DNA of 64,000 bases from CAVXTF01 sp963701375 (GCA_963701375.1 CAVOZT010000004.1:744001-808000); one strand, 5' to 3'; positions 18,700 through 30,031 are shown, counted from the stretch's first letter. Numbers and translations are program-made. Notes: generated by a model from the letters alone, not told the origin.

Positions 18700-19901
18700 T
18701 GGGTTTCGATTCGCTCGGCTGAGCCGCACAAGGTTCGCACTCGCTGTACTCGTGCTCGCTGTGGTTGCCACGGCCATCGCCCTGCCACTTGCGATTACGG
18801 GCGGCCAGAAGCAGGCGAATTCGACGCGAAGCAACGGGCTCGGCCCGCCGCCATCGATCGACGCCAGTTGCGCGACGGATGTGTCGGCCTCGCTCCAGGC
18901 TTGGCTCAACGGACTGAAGGCTGGCTCGACCTGGAAGGTGGCGAAGGGAGCCTGTTACCTCGTCAACGAGGGCATCGACATATTCGAACCGAACCACCTG
19001 ACGATCGACGGAGGTACCTTCGAACGCAATTCCGATACGACCGACTGGGCCACGATCGATGTCGTGGGCGGGACGGGTGCGACACTTGAGCACGTGACGA
19101 TCAACGGCCCGAACACGGCTCACGCGTACGTGGCCGCGCACGCCTTCGAGTCCGGGATCATCCTCACCGGGACGATATCCACGACACTCGAGGACGTCAC
19201 TGTCCACGATGTGTGGGGCGACGCACTAACGCTCTCTCCTTACAGGGCCAAGGGAACCCTTCACAACGAGTCGGGCGACATCGTTCGCCCGAACGAGGGA
19301 TTGACGGTCAACGGGTTCAACGTAGACGGAACGGGGAGGGCGGGAATGGGACTCATCTCGGTAGTGGGGGCGACGATCAAGAACGTGACCATGCGCAACG
19401 TGGCGGCCGACGACTTCGATCTCGAAGCCGATCAGGCGACGGAGCAAGCACGACGAATAACGATCGACGGCTGCCACGTCGCCCCTACAGGTCTGCTGTT
19501 CTTCTCGAACCAAGGATTGGGAAACGGGGGGTCAACCGGCGACGTCACCGTCGAGAACTGCGCGATGGCTTACGAACAGGGAGGCACGGCCATCCTCTCG
19601 CAGAATCACCGCGGGGCGACGGGTACCCGAGGTCCATTCACTTTCGAAAACGACACCATCTGTTGCCGCGCCGCTAGCGCCGGTTGCGTGCATGCAGCTG
19701 TCAGGTACCGAAGTCACGATCATCGACTCGAAGATCGTCTTCACACCATTCCGCGTGGACAAACCCACCGAGGCTGTCTACTCGATCTCCCACGGCAGCG
19801 AGGTTGTCTTCTCTGGCGACACTGTCACTGGTTACGGCACTCTCGGAACCGTCGATTCGACCAGCAAGTTGACAGTCACAGGCGGAAGTTGGAAACCGTG
19901 A
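18656..19901 (+). CDS. Secreted or membrane-anchored right-handed parallel beta-helix protein, frameshifted
   Basis: After removal of one base near 19680 this is a 414-residue protein. It has an N-terminal hydrophobic anchor (about residues 28-50: ALAVLVLAVVATAIALPLA) and a long repetitive beta region. There, NLTIDGGTFE-like rungs (HLTIDGGTFERN, TLEHVTINGP, TIKNVTMRNV, TVENCAMAYE, LTVTGGSW) recur every 20-30 residues. Such pectate-lyase-like folds occur in carbohydrate-active enzymes and in adhesins; no catalytic residues can be assigned. It starts inside the 3' end of the MFS gene and ends close to rnpB, which reads in the opposite direction. Confidence 0.75.
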
Positions 19902-19912
19902 AGCGGTGTGAC

Positions 19913-20279
<367 letters not shown>

Positions 20280-20342
20280 CGTCGTCCTCAGTCTCGCACC
20301 ATCCACGCCGGAGGCCACACAACGGGTCGCTATGGTGACGCG

Positions 20343-21722
20343 GTGGCCGGCTTCACCCAACCGTCCTTGATCGACGACCACGCAGATGCCCTTTCGATCT
20401 CGGCCCTCTACGACCGCGTCGACGTCGCCATCGCGAGAGCGTTTCCGAAGCGCAGATCGATGTGGGTGCGCGGTGAGATCCAGAGCGTGTCCGACCGAAC
20501 CGGACATTGCTACATGGATCTCGTCGATCCCGATTCGACCCGCGATCGGCAGGCACCAGTATTGAAGGTGAAGTGCTGGCGCACATCGTGGGAGCCGATA
20601 TCGGCGGGCCTCGCTCGACAAGGAGTCGCTCTCGAGCCCGGAATGGTGGTCGTCATACGGGGGACTCTCGACTTCTACAAACCACGAGCGGAGCTCGGCT
20701 TCTTGCTCAACGAGATCGACGTGGCCGCCATCCTGGGACGGCTCGCGGAGCGACGAGCCGCGTTGCTCGAGCTGCTCCGAAGCGAGGGGCTTCTCGAACG
20801 CAACCGCCGTCTCGTCGTGCCGCCAGTCCCTCTTCGAGTCGGCCTCGTGGCAAGCCCCGGGACCGAGGGTCACAGCGATTTCGTTGGTCAGCTGCTGGGC
20901 TCCCGGTCCGCGTTCGAGGTGGTCCTCGCAGCCGCCTCGGTACAGGGACGACAGGCGCCCTCGTCCATCGCCGGCGCACTCGTCGCTCTGGCGCGACGTG
21001 GTTGCGACATCGCAGTGGTGGTCCGCGGAGGTGGATCCAAGGCGGATCTGGCGGCGTTCGACACCGAGCCGGTCGCACGCGCAATGGCGACGATGCCGAT
21101 TCCCGTGTGGGTGGGTATCGGCCATACTGGGGATCAATCGGTTGCTGACATCGTTGCGAACAGGTCGTTCGTCACACCCACGGAATGCGGCCAGGAGCTC
21201 GTAGGTCAGGTGGCTTTGTGGTGGGAGTCCGTGACAGACCGGGCACACACGATCACCCGGCGAGCGCGTGAGGCGCTCGACGAAGTTTCGAACCGTGACG
21301 ATGTCACGAGGCGCCGACTCGCCAGGTGCGCTCTCCAACAGCTCCAACGCCACGACGAGCGTGTGATCGGGTGTGCCGATCGTCTCGCCCGAACCGCTCC
21401 CCGACAGGTGGAAGCGTGCGCAGTTCATCTGTCTTCTCGCGCGGCAAGGATCGGTTCGCTGGCTGGTGCCGGCCTCGACCGGCAGGCGGATCGGGTCGCC
21501 GCCTCGAGGCGTCTGCTCGCTGCGTATGACCTCGACCGGCAGCTCGAGCGTGGCTACACGCTCACGTTGGACGAAGCAGGCCGTCTCGTTCGTGCGGCCG
21601 GGCAGCTGAAGCCGGGGGACTCGGTGACCACCCGCTTCGCTGACGGTTCGGCTCGATCGTCTGTCGACCTCGTGGAGGTTCGTTCAGAACACGGTGCAGG
21701 CGCGACTGGAGAAACTCTGTGA
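20343..21722 (+). CDS. xseA: Exodeoxyribonuclease VII large subunit
   Basis: GTG 20343 gives a 459-residue protein; the frame open upstream runs through rnpB and is not coding. Domains in order are an N-terminal OB fold (SISALYDRVDVAIARAF, WVRGEIQS, CYMDLVD, VKCWR), the catalytic domain (GLVASPGTEGHSDFVGQLLG, DIAVVVRGGGSKADLAAFD, VWVGIGHTGDQSVADIVA) and a coiled-coil tail. The C-terminal LERGYTLTLDEAG is typical. With XseB it degrades single-stranded DNA from both ends to oligonucleotides during repair. It overlaps xseB by 4 bp (GTGA). Confidence 0.95.
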   Translation: MAGFTQPSLIDDHADALSISALYDRVDVAIARAFPKRRSMWVRGEIQSVSDRTGHCYMDLVDPDSTRDRQAPVLKVKCWRTSWEPISAGLARQGVALEPGMVVVIRGTLDFYKPRAELGFLLNEIDVAAILGRLAERRAALLELLRSEGLLERNRRLVVPPVPLRVGLVASPGTEGHSDFVGQLLGSRSAFEVVLAAASVQGRQAPSSIAGALVALARRGCDIAVVVRGGGSKADLAAFDTEPVARAMATMPIPVWVGIGHTGDQSVADIVANRSFVTPTECGQELVGQVALWWESVTDRAHTITRRAREALDEVSNRDDVTRRRLARCALQQLQRHDERVIGCADRLARTAPRQVEACAVHLSSRAARIGSLAGAGLDRQADRVAASRRLLAAYDLDRQLERGYTLTLDEAGRLVRAAGQLKPGDSVTTRFADGSARSSVDLVEVRSEHGAGATGETL

Positions 21723-22009
21723 CGGACGAACCGCAGAAATTGACTTCCTCCGATGGTCCCGACGAGGCGCCCGTCTCCGAGCTGAGCTACGCGGAGGCAA
21801 GCCTCGAGCTCGACGAGATCGTGGAGTTCTTCGAACACCGCGACGTGGACGTCGACCAGCTGGTCGCCAGGCTCAAGCGCGCAACGGCGCTGGTCGACGA
21901 GCTCGACCGTCGTGTTCGCAGGACGCGCTCGCAGGTGGAACAGCTCGTGCCGCGCCTGCAGGCGTCGGCCGGATCGGCTGAAGAAGAAGTCCTCGACGTA
22001 GATCAGTGA
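21719..22009 (+). CDS. xseB: Exodeoxyribonuclease VII small subunit
   Basis: The 96-residue product has the family core SYAEASLELDEIVEFFE, then DVDQLVARLKRATALVDELD, two helices that bind the XseA coiled coil. It starts at GTG 21719 overlapping the xseA stop. The N-terminal 20 residues and C-terminal acidic tail are variable. The gene is convergent with the acyl-CoA synthetase, overlapping its 3' end by 7 bp. Confidence 0.93.
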   Translation: MTDEPQKLTSSDGPDEAPVSELSYAEASLELDEIVEFFEHRDVDVDQLVARLKRATALVDELDRRVRRTRSQVEQLVPRLQASAGSAEEEVLDVDQ

Positions 22010-23642
22010 ATGTGACGGTCGCGACCCTGCCAGTAAGGCTCTCGGAGCTCGCGTTTCAGGATCTTGCCCGAAGGATTCCTGGGCAGCGTCTGTGCGAAGT
22101 CAACGGATGTCGGGCACTTGTAGTGAGCTAGCTGGCCTCTGCAGAGCTCGATGATCTCGGCCGCGAGGGCGTCGCGATCGACCGGACCGTCGTCTCTCGG
22201 CGCAAGCACCACGATCGCTTTGACCGTCTCGCCCCATCGATCGTGAGGGACGCCGATCGCCGCTGCGTCCGACACGGCGGGGTGAGAGAGCAATACGTTC
22301 TCCACGTCCGCCGGATACACGTTCTCGCCTCCTGACACGATCATGTCCTTGATCCGGTCGCTTAGAAACACGTAGTCCTCGTCGTCGAGGTAGCCCGCAT
22401 CGCCGGTCCGCAGCCAACCGTCGGCGTCCATCGAACGGCGTGTCTCCTCGGGTTTCTGCCAATAGCCGAGCATCGTGTACGGGGACCTCGTCCAGAGCTC
22501 ACCGACTAAGCCCCGTGGAAGATCCGCTCCGCTGTCGGGGTCGACGATGCGCAGTTCCACGCCCGGCAGGGGTTTCCCGGCGGAGCGCAAGAGGTGACGC
22601 CGCGGACCGTCGGGGTCGTGGTCCTCGCCAACGAGCGCGCATATGGCTCCTGTGGTCTCGGTCATCCCGTAGAGCTGCGTAAAACGGCACTTGAAAACTC
22701 GAAGGCACGAGACCAGAACCTCTTCTGCGATCGGTGAAGCGCCGTAGAACACCTCGCGGAGGCTCGAGGTGTCTGCATCCGCGATGCCGGGCATCGAGAG
22801 CATGAACATGAGAACCGCAGGTACCACGAACATGTGACTTATCCGCTCGGTCTCGATCAGGCGGACGAGCTCGTGAGGGTCGGTGTCGCGAAGAATCACG
22901 GACTTCCCGCCGCGCGACATCGCACACAGCGCCCAGCCCGAGCCTCCGATGTGGAACAGGGGCATGGCCACGAGGCTCACGATGTCGGCGTCAATGTGGA
23001 ACGACTGGTCCGCACCACCTATCGCGGTTGCGAGGTTTGCGTTGCTGAGCATGACGCCCTTGGGCAGTCCCGTCGTCCCGGACGTGTAGAGCTGCAGCGC
23101 AACCTCACCCGGTTCAGGCAGGTGTCCGGGATCGTTCTCCGGACGGTCGGCCATCCAGTCCTCGTACGCAACGCATCGCTTCGGATAGCCCGCGTCCGCC
23201 GCAAAATCACCGGCAGGGCCTGTGACCGTGCCCGCGCCGTCGATCACCACGATCCTCCGGACCTCGGGCAGTCCGCTGTTCATGCCGTCCAGGCACTGCA
23301 AATATTCTCGGTGGACGACGAGCACTTCCGCCCGCGAGTCGTCGATGACGGCGCCCATCTCGGGTGGTGCGAGCCTCCAGTTGACGGCGACGTTCACGAT
23401 TCCGGCTAAGGATCCGCCGAAGAGTGTCTCGAAGTACTGGACTCCGTTGCGGTCCAAGAACGCGACCCGGCCACCTGGCTTGACCCCGTCGGAGCGCAAT
23501 GCGTGGCCGACCCGGGACGCTCGCGCAAGGTGCTCGGCCCAGGTAAAGGTTTGCCCCCTTCGACGAGCATCGTCTGGTCGGGGCTCGTCTCTGCGTTCGC
23601 CCGTATCAACCCCGCAACGGTGTACCTCTGGTCGATCTCCAT
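22003..23642 (-). CDS. Acyl-CoA synthetase / AMP-dependent ligase (FadD-like), frameshifted
   Basis: The true start is ATG 23642, preceded by AGGAGG; the longer frame further upstream is the antisense of the ACT gene. One G is missing from a homopolymer (C5 on the plus strand, 23554-23558). With six, MLVEGGQTFTWAEH reads through and the protein has 546 residues. Motifs: P-loop YTSGTTGLPKGVM, YGMTETTGA, GWLRTGDAGYLDDEDY, KDMIVSGGENVYP and the lysine motif NPSGKILKREL. It activates a carboxylic acid, probably a medium- or long-chain fatty acid, to its CoA thioester through an acyl-adenylate. Confidence 0.88.
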
Positions 23643-23712
23643 CGGGTTCCTCCTGCCGGGCCGCCACCGGGGCTATCACTGTAGGTCGATCACGGCGCCT
23701 GAACCCGTGCGA

Positions 23713-23750
23713 GACCCTTGCGACCCTTGCGAGTCGGTGCGAGTCGGTGC
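23713..23750. repeat. Short direct repeats between divergent promoters
   Basis: Two copies of GACCCTTGC (23713-23721 and 23722-23730) are followed at once by two copies of GAGTCGGTGC (23731-23740 and 23741-23750). They lie between the acyl-CoA synthetase start and the ACT-domain gene, where regulatory proteins could bind. They could equally be slippage products. Confidence 0.6.
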
Positions 23751-23776
23751 GAACAGGTCGAACGTATGGTTCTTCG

Positions 23777-24325
23777 GTGCCACGATTCTGCTTGTCAGCA
23801 CTAGGAGCGGACCGTCCCGGCATCGTGGCAGCCGTGAGTGGCGCGCTCGGCGAACAGGGTTGCAACCTCGAGGACTCGACGATGACCATCCTCCAGGGGC
23901 AATTCGCGATCCTCCTCGTGGTCACTGCGCCTGAGGGTACGACGGCGGGTTCACTCGAATCGGTGCTCGGACCTGCGGTGGAGCAGTTCGACCTGCTGCT
24001 CGCCGTACGGCCCTTGAAGGATGCACCGCCGGATGCCGCTGAGTTGTCTGTCGCGGATTCAGAACCGCTGACCGTGTCGGTCCACGGCGCAGACCGTCCG
24101 GGCATCGTCAATGCGGTGGCCGGAGCGCTCGCTGAGCGCGGCGGCAACGTTGTCGACCTGTCGACCCAGCTGGTGGGCGCCTCCGATCAGCCGGTATACG
24201 TGCTCACGCTTCGGGCGGAAGCTCCTGCAGGGTCTGGCGACGATGTCGCCGACGCCGTCATGCGTACCGCCGCCCGATTGGGGGTTCACTGCACGGTGCG
24301 GCGGGACGACGCCGACGTGCTCTGA
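23777..24325 (+). CDS. Double ACT-domain protein (GcvR-like amino-acid sensor)
   Basis: GTG 23777 gives 182 residues with two ACT domains. The first is LSALGADRPGIVAAVSGALGEQGCNLED (split by the usual loop) and the second is VSVHGADRPGIVNAVAGALAERGGNVVDL. The duplicated ADRPGIV motif identifies the GcvR/ACT_6 type, which senses small ligands such as glycine. GcvR modulates glycine-cleavage regulation in enterobacteria, but in actinobacteria the role is unproven. The open frame upstream of 23777 is the shadow of the synthetase gene. It is followed 22 bp later by the peptide deformylase gene. Confidence 0.8.
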   Translation: MPRFCLSALGADRPGIVAAVSGALGEQGCNLEDSTMTILQGQFAILLVVTAPEGTTAGSLESVLGPAVEQFDLLLAVRPLKDAPPDAAELSVADSEPLTVSVHGADRPGIVNAVAGALAERGGNVVDLSTQLVGASDQPVYVLTLRAEAPAGSGDDVADAVMRTAARLGVHCTVRRDDADVL

Positions 24326-24347
24326 GCGATAACCGCGCCGTGGCCAC

Positions 24348-24848
24348 ATGGCGGTAAGGCGCGTCCGGGTTCTACCTGATGCCGTGCTCAGCTCCCCGGC
24401 GAGGAGAGTCGGGCGCATCGACGAGCATGCACGCTCGCTGGCCGTCGATCTTCTCGACACGATGAGAGCCTCGCCCGCGTGCGTAGGTCTCGCCGCTACG
24501 CAGATCGGCGTCCCACTCAGGGCGTTCGCTATCGACGTCACCGGACACCGCAAGGCGCGTTCGTGCCACGGGGAGTTGGTCTTGTTCGATCCTGAGATCG
24601 TCGCAGTGGGGTCTAACGAGACGGCGCGTGAGGGCTGCATGAGCGTCCCTGACCTGACCGGTGACGTCGCGCGCTCGACGATCGTCACCGTCGCAGGTGT
24701 GGGCGCCGACGGCGTTAGGCGCGAGATCACCGCCGACGCATTCGAAGCTCGGGCCATCCAGCACGAGCTCGACCATCTCGACGGGCTCGTATTCCTCGAC
24801 CGCTGCGATGGGCCGCACGCCGTGTTCGCCCGGAAGGTCTACAAGTAA
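24348..24848 (+). CDS. def: Peptide deformylase
   Basis: The 166-residue enzyme has all three deformylase motifs: GLAATQ at residues 47-52, EGCMS with metal-ligand Cys97, and QHELDH with His139, Glu140 and His143. It removes the N-formyl group from nascent proteins using Fe2+ or Zn2+. Length and motif spacing match the family. It lies between the ACT gene and the metallo-beta-lactamase-fold gene, all on the plus strand with short gaps. Confidence 0.94.
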   Translation: MAVRRVRVLPDAVLSSPARRVGRIDEHARSLAVDLLDTMRASPACVGLAATQIGVPLRAFAIDVTGHRKARSCHGELVLFDPEIVAVGSNETAREGCMSVPDLTGDVARSTIVTVAGVGADGVRREITADAFEARAIQHELDHLDGLVFLDRCDGPHAVFARKVYK

Positions 24849-24889
24849 CGGCGTGCATGTATTTCTTTCCCGATAGTCTCGTTCGGGCC

Positions 24890-25622
24890 ATGACCACCTC
24901 CGAGGACCTGGACGAACGGCTCTACTTCCGCCAACTTCTCTCGGGACGCGACTTTGCTCGCGAGGACCCTCTCGCCCGTCAGATGGTGAACTTCTGCTAC
25001 CTGATCGGTGACAGGGAGTCGGGCGAAGCCGTCGTCGTCGACCCGGCGTACGACGTCGGGGGACTCCTCGACCTGCTTGCCCAAGACGGCATGCGCCTTT
25101 CGGGCGTGCTCGTGAGCCACGCTCACCCCGACCATGTCGGCGGCGACATGATGGGTTACACGATCGAGGGTCTGTCCGATCTGCTCGAGCGCGTGAATGT
25201 TCCCGTCCACGTCCAGCGCGACGAGGCGCGGTGGGTGACACGCCGCGACCGGGGTCGGAGAGTCGGACCTCGTCGAGCACTCGAGTGCCGACGTCGTGCG
25301 CGTGGGCGAACTGCCGATCGAGCTCGTGCACACCCCCGGCCACACTCCTGGAAGTCAGTGTTTCAGCGTCGCCGGCCTTCTCGTCTCCGGCGACACGTTG
25401 TTCCTCGAAGGATGCGGCAGGACCGACCTGCCGGGCGGAGATCCAGAGCAGATGTACGAGTCGATCACGACGCGCCTCGCCCGGTTCGACGACGCCACGA
25501 TTCTCTACCCCGGTCACTTCTACGCCGCGGAACCGTCGGCCTCCCTCGGCGAGACTCGCCGCTACAACTACGTTTTCAGGCCGAGCTCGGTCGAGCAGTG
25601 GTTGACCATGTTCGGCTCCTGA
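24890..25622 (+). CDS. Metallo-beta-lactamase-fold hydrolase (persulfide dioxygenase/glyoxalase II-like), frameshifted
   Basis: With one surplus base removed near 25242-25247, this is a 243-residue protein. The metal motif SHAHPDHVGGD (H-x-H-x-D-H) lies near residue 80. HTPGHTPGSQCFSV and SGDTLFLEGCGRTDLPGGDPEQMYES follow, with YPGHFY near the end. The GCGRTDLPGG segment is characteristic of the ETHE1/YcbL-type branch, which includes persulfide dioxygenases and glyoxalase II-like thioesterases. Start ATG 24890 is chosen; an ATG at 24857 is also open. It ends 8 bp before the FAD reductase start, with which it may be co-transcribed. Confidence 0.82.
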
Positions 25623-25630
25623 GGCGCTCT

Positions 25631-26826
25631 TTGGACACCGTCGTCATCGTCGGCGCATCTCTAGCAGGGATTCGCACGGCAGCTGCGCTTCGCGACGAAG
25701 GCTTTTCAGGAAACATCGTCGTCGTCGGAGAAGAGAAGCACCCCCGTACGACAGACCACCGCTGTCGAAGCAATTCCTCGCCGGTAAGTGGGACGAATCC
25801 AGGATCTCGCTCATCGCTCCTGGCACGATCGACGGGCTCGACCTCGACCTGCGACTCGGGCGCCGGGCTGTAGCTCTCGATTCTGTCGGTCATTCGATCG
25901 AGCTCGACGACGCTTCGACTCTCGATTTCGACAAGGCCGTGATCGCGACCGGGTCGCATCCCCGCAACCTTCCCGGAGTGCAACCGAGCGACAAGGTCGT
26001 GACGCTTCGTACGCTCGACGACTCACGGCGACTCGCGTCTTTGATCCACCCCGAAACCCGACTCGTCGTCGTTGGCGGCGGGTTCATCGGCTCTGAGGTT
26101 GCTGCGACTGCGAGCTCACTCGGGGCCACGGTGACTGTCCTCGAGGCCCTCGCCGTGCCGCTCGGCAGGGTGCTCGGTGACCAGATCGGTGCTGCCTCGC
26201 GGGCCTTCACGAGGTGCACGGCGTGCGCGTTCGTACCGGCACCGGCGTGACGGGAATAACCGAAGGCGACGCGGGTCCAGTCGTGGCGCTCGACGACGGT
26301 GGCACCGTCGAAGCTGACGTAGTCGTCGTCGGCATAGGCATCCTCCCGACGACCGGCTGGCTCGAAGGCTCTGGACTGGAGATCGAAAACGGCGTGGTCG
26401 TCAACTCCACCCTGCACGCGACCGACGACGTGCTCGCGGCAGGCGACGTCGCGCACTGGCCGGACCTGCAGAATGGGAAGACCGTCCGCTCCGAACACTG
26501 GACCAACGCCGCTGAGCAGGGAGCGGCAGCGGCGCGCAGCCTTCTTGCGGGACGACGATTCCGCCGAGCCTTTCATCACCGTGCCTTACATTTGGTCGGA
26601 TCAGTACGACGTGAAGATCCAGGTGCTCGGCGATCCTGGTCCTGACGACGTCGTCGAGGTGGTCAACGGCTCGATCGAAGCCGGAAGGTTTGTCGCCGTC
26701 TACGGGCGGTCAGGCAGGCTTGCCGCAGCCGTCGGATTCGGGCGGCCTCGCCAACTCATGGGCTTCCGCCCGTTGCTCAGCGAGGGTGCGACATTCGATC
26801 AGGGTCTTGCCCACCTGGAGGGGTGA
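25631..26826 (+). CDS. FAD/NAD(P)-dependent ferredoxin reductase, three frameshifts
   Basis: Four pieces in shifting frames combine to a 398-residue pyridine nucleotide-disulfide oxidoreductase of the ferredoxin-reductase type. FAD-binding VVIVGASLAGIRTA is at the start. KHPPYDRPPLSKQFL is recovered if the C5 run at 25741-25745 were C6. NAD-binding VVVGGGFIGSEVAA and FAD contact STLHATDDVLAAGDVA follow, and the C-terminal reductase domain has PYIWSDQYDVKIQVLG. Breaks lie at about 25743, 26191-26215 and 26548-26551, and the net length returns to a multiple of three. Such enzymes feed electrons to ferredoxins for oxygenases and P450s. The start is an inferred TTG. The 3' end overlaps the convergent transglutaminase gene by 50 bp. 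Confidence 0.8.
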
Positions 26827-28964
26827 GCGCCCCGGGTTCGTAGACGCCCGCGAATTCGTGCTCGGATTCGTCCGCGGTGTGGTCCGAACGTTCCGGCGCG
26901 ACTTCGCGGCGGGACCAACTCGCAGGCAGTCGGAACTTTAAGTGCCACAGGGGGGATGCCCTGAGCGTCGCATCGAGCTGACCGCGGGCCTCGGGCGTCG
27001 GCTCGCGGCGACCGTATGCGGCGGCCTCTGCAACCGTGGCGACTGCTCTCAATGTCCCGGAAGGATCACCGCACGATGCATCGAGTCGCGCGGCGAACTC
27101 GGTGAGCGTCTCGCCCGCCCGCCGCGGCGAGCGCGCCCTGACACCGAGTCGCTCCAGCTTGCGCGCCACCTGCTCTGCCCACGTGGCCGGCCTGCGCCGC
27201 CAAGCGCGGATCGTGTATGCCGCACCGAACAGCACGGCGAGTGGGATGCCCACGGGGACCCAGGGCGCTTTCGCCAAGATGGCGCCGACGTCGTGCAGGA
27301 GCAAGTGGGCAGGGCTCGGGTTGGCGAGCGGGACGACGGCGGTCGGGTCGAAGCTCTGCCAGCCGTAGTAGGGGAACCACACCTGCACCCATGCGTGTGC
27401 GTCACTTGCCTGGACGTCGTACAGGTCGGTTATCGGGTCGTATGGCCCGGGGACGTAGCCCGCCGCCTCCCGAGCAGGAATCCCGAGCGTTCGCAGCATC
27501 ACGGTCATGGCGGTGGAGATCTGCTCGCAGAAACCGACACGATTGCCGAAGAGGAATTCGTTGACTGAGTCGGCACCGGCTGGCAGCGGTGGGATGTCGG
27601 TCGAGTAGACGCGTGTGCGCGCCGATCCACGAGATGAGCGCTTGCACCTTCGCGTAGACCGTCGGCTTGCCTGCCGTGATCGATTTAGCGAGCGCTTCCG
27701 CCCGCGGGTAGGAGTGCGGGAGCTGCGTGTCTCGCTGAGCGTCCGCTGTGTCGAGGACCTGGTCGCTCGTCGACGTTGCTTCGAGCTCCGATGCCGTAGG
27801 CCTGTCCACGAGCGACTCGACCGTGTACACGGTGCCCGACCCCATGCCGAGGCTCGTACGGATTGTGCCGTCTCGCGAGTCGATGAGTCCCGCTGCCGGG
27901 AACCACACCTGGTGAGCGTCGCCTGCGTGGAAGATCAGGTTGGGACCGGTTGTGGCCAGGTAGAAGGTCTGGATGTCGCTCTGGCCGACGAGCGTGTCTC
28001 CCCCCGGGTCTGGCAGCACGAACGGCGAGCCTCCGGTGATCACACGGTTCTGCGGCTGTGTCACCGACCACGCCTGTCCGGTCCAGCGGTCGAACGTCTC
28101 TGCGACCCAGAAAGAAGGGACTGTCGCGCGGACTCGCATGATGACCTGATTGGAAAGCGACGAACGAATTGCGGTGTCGAGCGTGTTCGAGAAGCCGAGG
28201 AACCCCCCGACGCGTGTCGGCCCGTTCGCGGACCCCGCTTGTGCCGGTTGGGTCTGCGATCCCGAGTCGCCTGTGAGGCCGCCACCGAATCCGAGAGAGA
28301 CGTCGCCGGCCGCGCTCGAAGGGAACAGGATGGTGCTCGATGCGCGCGGCGCAGGTAAGACGAGCAGCGCGCCGAATGCGACGACTGCCACTGCACCTAT
28401 CGTCGCCGCTACCGTTGCGGGTCGGAGCCGCCCGCCGAAGCTCATCGAGTCCCAGATGCAGAACAAGCCCCACAACCCGGATGCGAGCCAGAGCACCACG
28501 AATATTCCGAACGCGGGGGTCAGGGCCTGCGCGGCGGCGACGGCCATGAGAGTCGCCGATCCGGCGAGCGAAAACGTCAGGTCGCGGCGTGCGGGCACAT
28601 CGAAGGAGTGACCGACCTGGATCCACGCGAACAACGCCGCCAGTGGTCCTTCCACCGAGCCGATGTTTCCTGACTGTGCATGGGTCGTGGCGGTCAGGAA
28701 GAACCACGTGAATGCGCCGATGGCGAACAGGGCGAGGAAAAGCTTGACGAAACCGCTGGGGGATCTGCGCGTCCGGTAGGAGAACAGACTCCCCGCGCAG
28801 AGAAGCACGCATATGGCGACTGTCACCAGTGCCGAGAGCTCGTGCTCCGAGAAGCACGCGACGACCGACACGAGCACGGCCAGAGTGCAAGCGAGACGCA
28901 GTTGGATCGAATGCTCGGGCGGTCCTGGTCGGTTTGCCCTCTTGACGGTGTCGAGGAGGCTCAC
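26777..28964 (-). CDS. Membrane transglutaminase-like protein (TgpA/DUF3488 type), frameshifted
   Basis: One surplus base near 27611 splits a 728-residue protein. The N-terminal ~230 residues hold about six transmembrane helices (DUF3488 region). A periplasmic domain follows with the transglutaminase triad: Cys in VGFCEQIST, His in SDAHAWVQVWF and Asp in QSFDPTAV. Another helix (VPVGIPLAVLFGAAYTI) and a cytoplasmic DUF4129-like tail come after that. It is the last gene of the moxR-DUF58-transglutaminase operon, a set conserved widely in bacteria and linked to cell-envelope functions. The GTG start overlaps the DUF58 stop (GTGA). Confidence 0.85.
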
Positions 28965-30007
28965 GTGCCCGCGCCCGGTTCCTCGATGGTCACCGATCCC
29001 TGACTCGGATTCGAACCTGAACCGTACGGAACCGCCCGTGCGAGACGCCGGCCCGCATCGCGCGTTCCCGTGACGAGCGCCAGGCGGTCACCCGTGGGCT
29101 CGTGCGTGGCGAGCATCACGGGTCTTTGCTTCCCGATGAGCGCGAGAACGGTGGCGAACGCTCTCCCTGCGAGAACGTCGGCCTCGGCCTCGTCGCCAGG
29201 AAGCACGACGCGTACCGTCACTGGCTCGGCCGCGGGGACCTCCATCTCGCGCACCATGAGGCGTCCCGTGTGCGCCGACGCGCGCCAATTCACCGTCCGT
29301 CGGGAGTCGCCGTGCTCGTAGGGCCGCATTCCCCGCGTCTCGCCGAAGGTCGAGGGCCGGCGGCTCTCCGACTCGCCGCGAGAGTCGTCGTTTTCGGGCG
29401 GGAGCCACAGCGGATCGGTCGGCTTCGGCGCGACGCAGACCTCGGTCGGCAACGCGAGCGTGGCGCGCCGCGACCACCAAAGGATGCCGAACGGTGCAGC
29501 CGACGCGATCTCGACGTCGATCGTTTGGAGAATTCCCCTTCGCGCTGGGACGACCTTTACCGTCGGAGGAGCCTGACGGGTCCCTTCGACGATCACCTCG
29601 GCGGGCTCGCCCTGTTCGTCACGCTCGACATCGAGCCCGGAAGGCTCGCGGGCGCTCGGTCCGGCGAAACCGGCTTTGCCCTCGGGCGAAACCGGTGTCA
29701 CCCGGACGCGGGTCGTGGCAACCAACTCGAGGTCGAGCGGATCGCCCGCCACCCCGTCCGCCGGAGCTGCCCGCACTGCGACACCGGTACGAGAAACGAC
29801 GTATGCCGGGCCGACGAGGCCCACGAGGAGGACTGCACCGAGTGTCGCCCCGAGTGCTTGTACCCAACCCGATCCGCTGTTGTGCGCGATGGCCGCCCAC
29901 GCGAGCACCGTGAACACCGATCCGGCGATCGGGCCTATCGCGTTGACTGGACGAAGCCGCCCTTTGAGTCGAGCAAGATCCTTGCTGCCAGGCTCAGGAG
30001 TCGCCAC
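28961..30007 (-). CDS. DUF58 domain membrane protein
   Basis: The 348-residue protein has two N-terminal transmembrane helices (about residues 25-70). A beta-rich region follows, and then the DUF58 signature MRPYEHGDSRRTVNWRASA with LMVREME, typical of proteins encoded next to MoxR ATPases. DUF58 contains a von Willebrand A-like fold and may bind the MoxR chaperone. It lies between moxR (24 bp gap) and the transglutaminase gene (4-bp overlap). Confidence 0.88.
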   Translation of the reverse strand: MATPEPGSKDLARLKGRLRPVNAIGPIAGSVFTVLAWAAIAHNSGSGWVQALGATLGAVLLVGLVGPAYVVSRTGVAVRAAPADGVAGDPLDLELVATTRVRVTPVSPEGKAGFAGPSAREPSGLDVERDEQGEPAEVIVEGTRQAPPTVKVVPARRGILQTIDVEIASAAPFGILWWSRRATLALPTEVCVAPKPTDPLWLPPENDDSRGESESRRPSTFGETRGMRPYEHGDSRRTVNWRASAHTGRLMVREMEVPAAEPVTVRVVLPGDEAEADVLAGRAFATVLALIGKQRPVMLATHEPTGDRLALVTGTRDAGRRLARAVPYGSGSNPSQGSVTIEEPGAGT

Positions 30008-30031
30008 TAGCGACCCCCGGCTCTGCGCGCG

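Noticed and set aside
23643..24147. Long N-terminal extension of the acyl-CoA synthetase
   Set aside because: It is the antisense of the ACT-domain gene; the real N-terminus is in another frame from ATG 23642 with AGGAGG.
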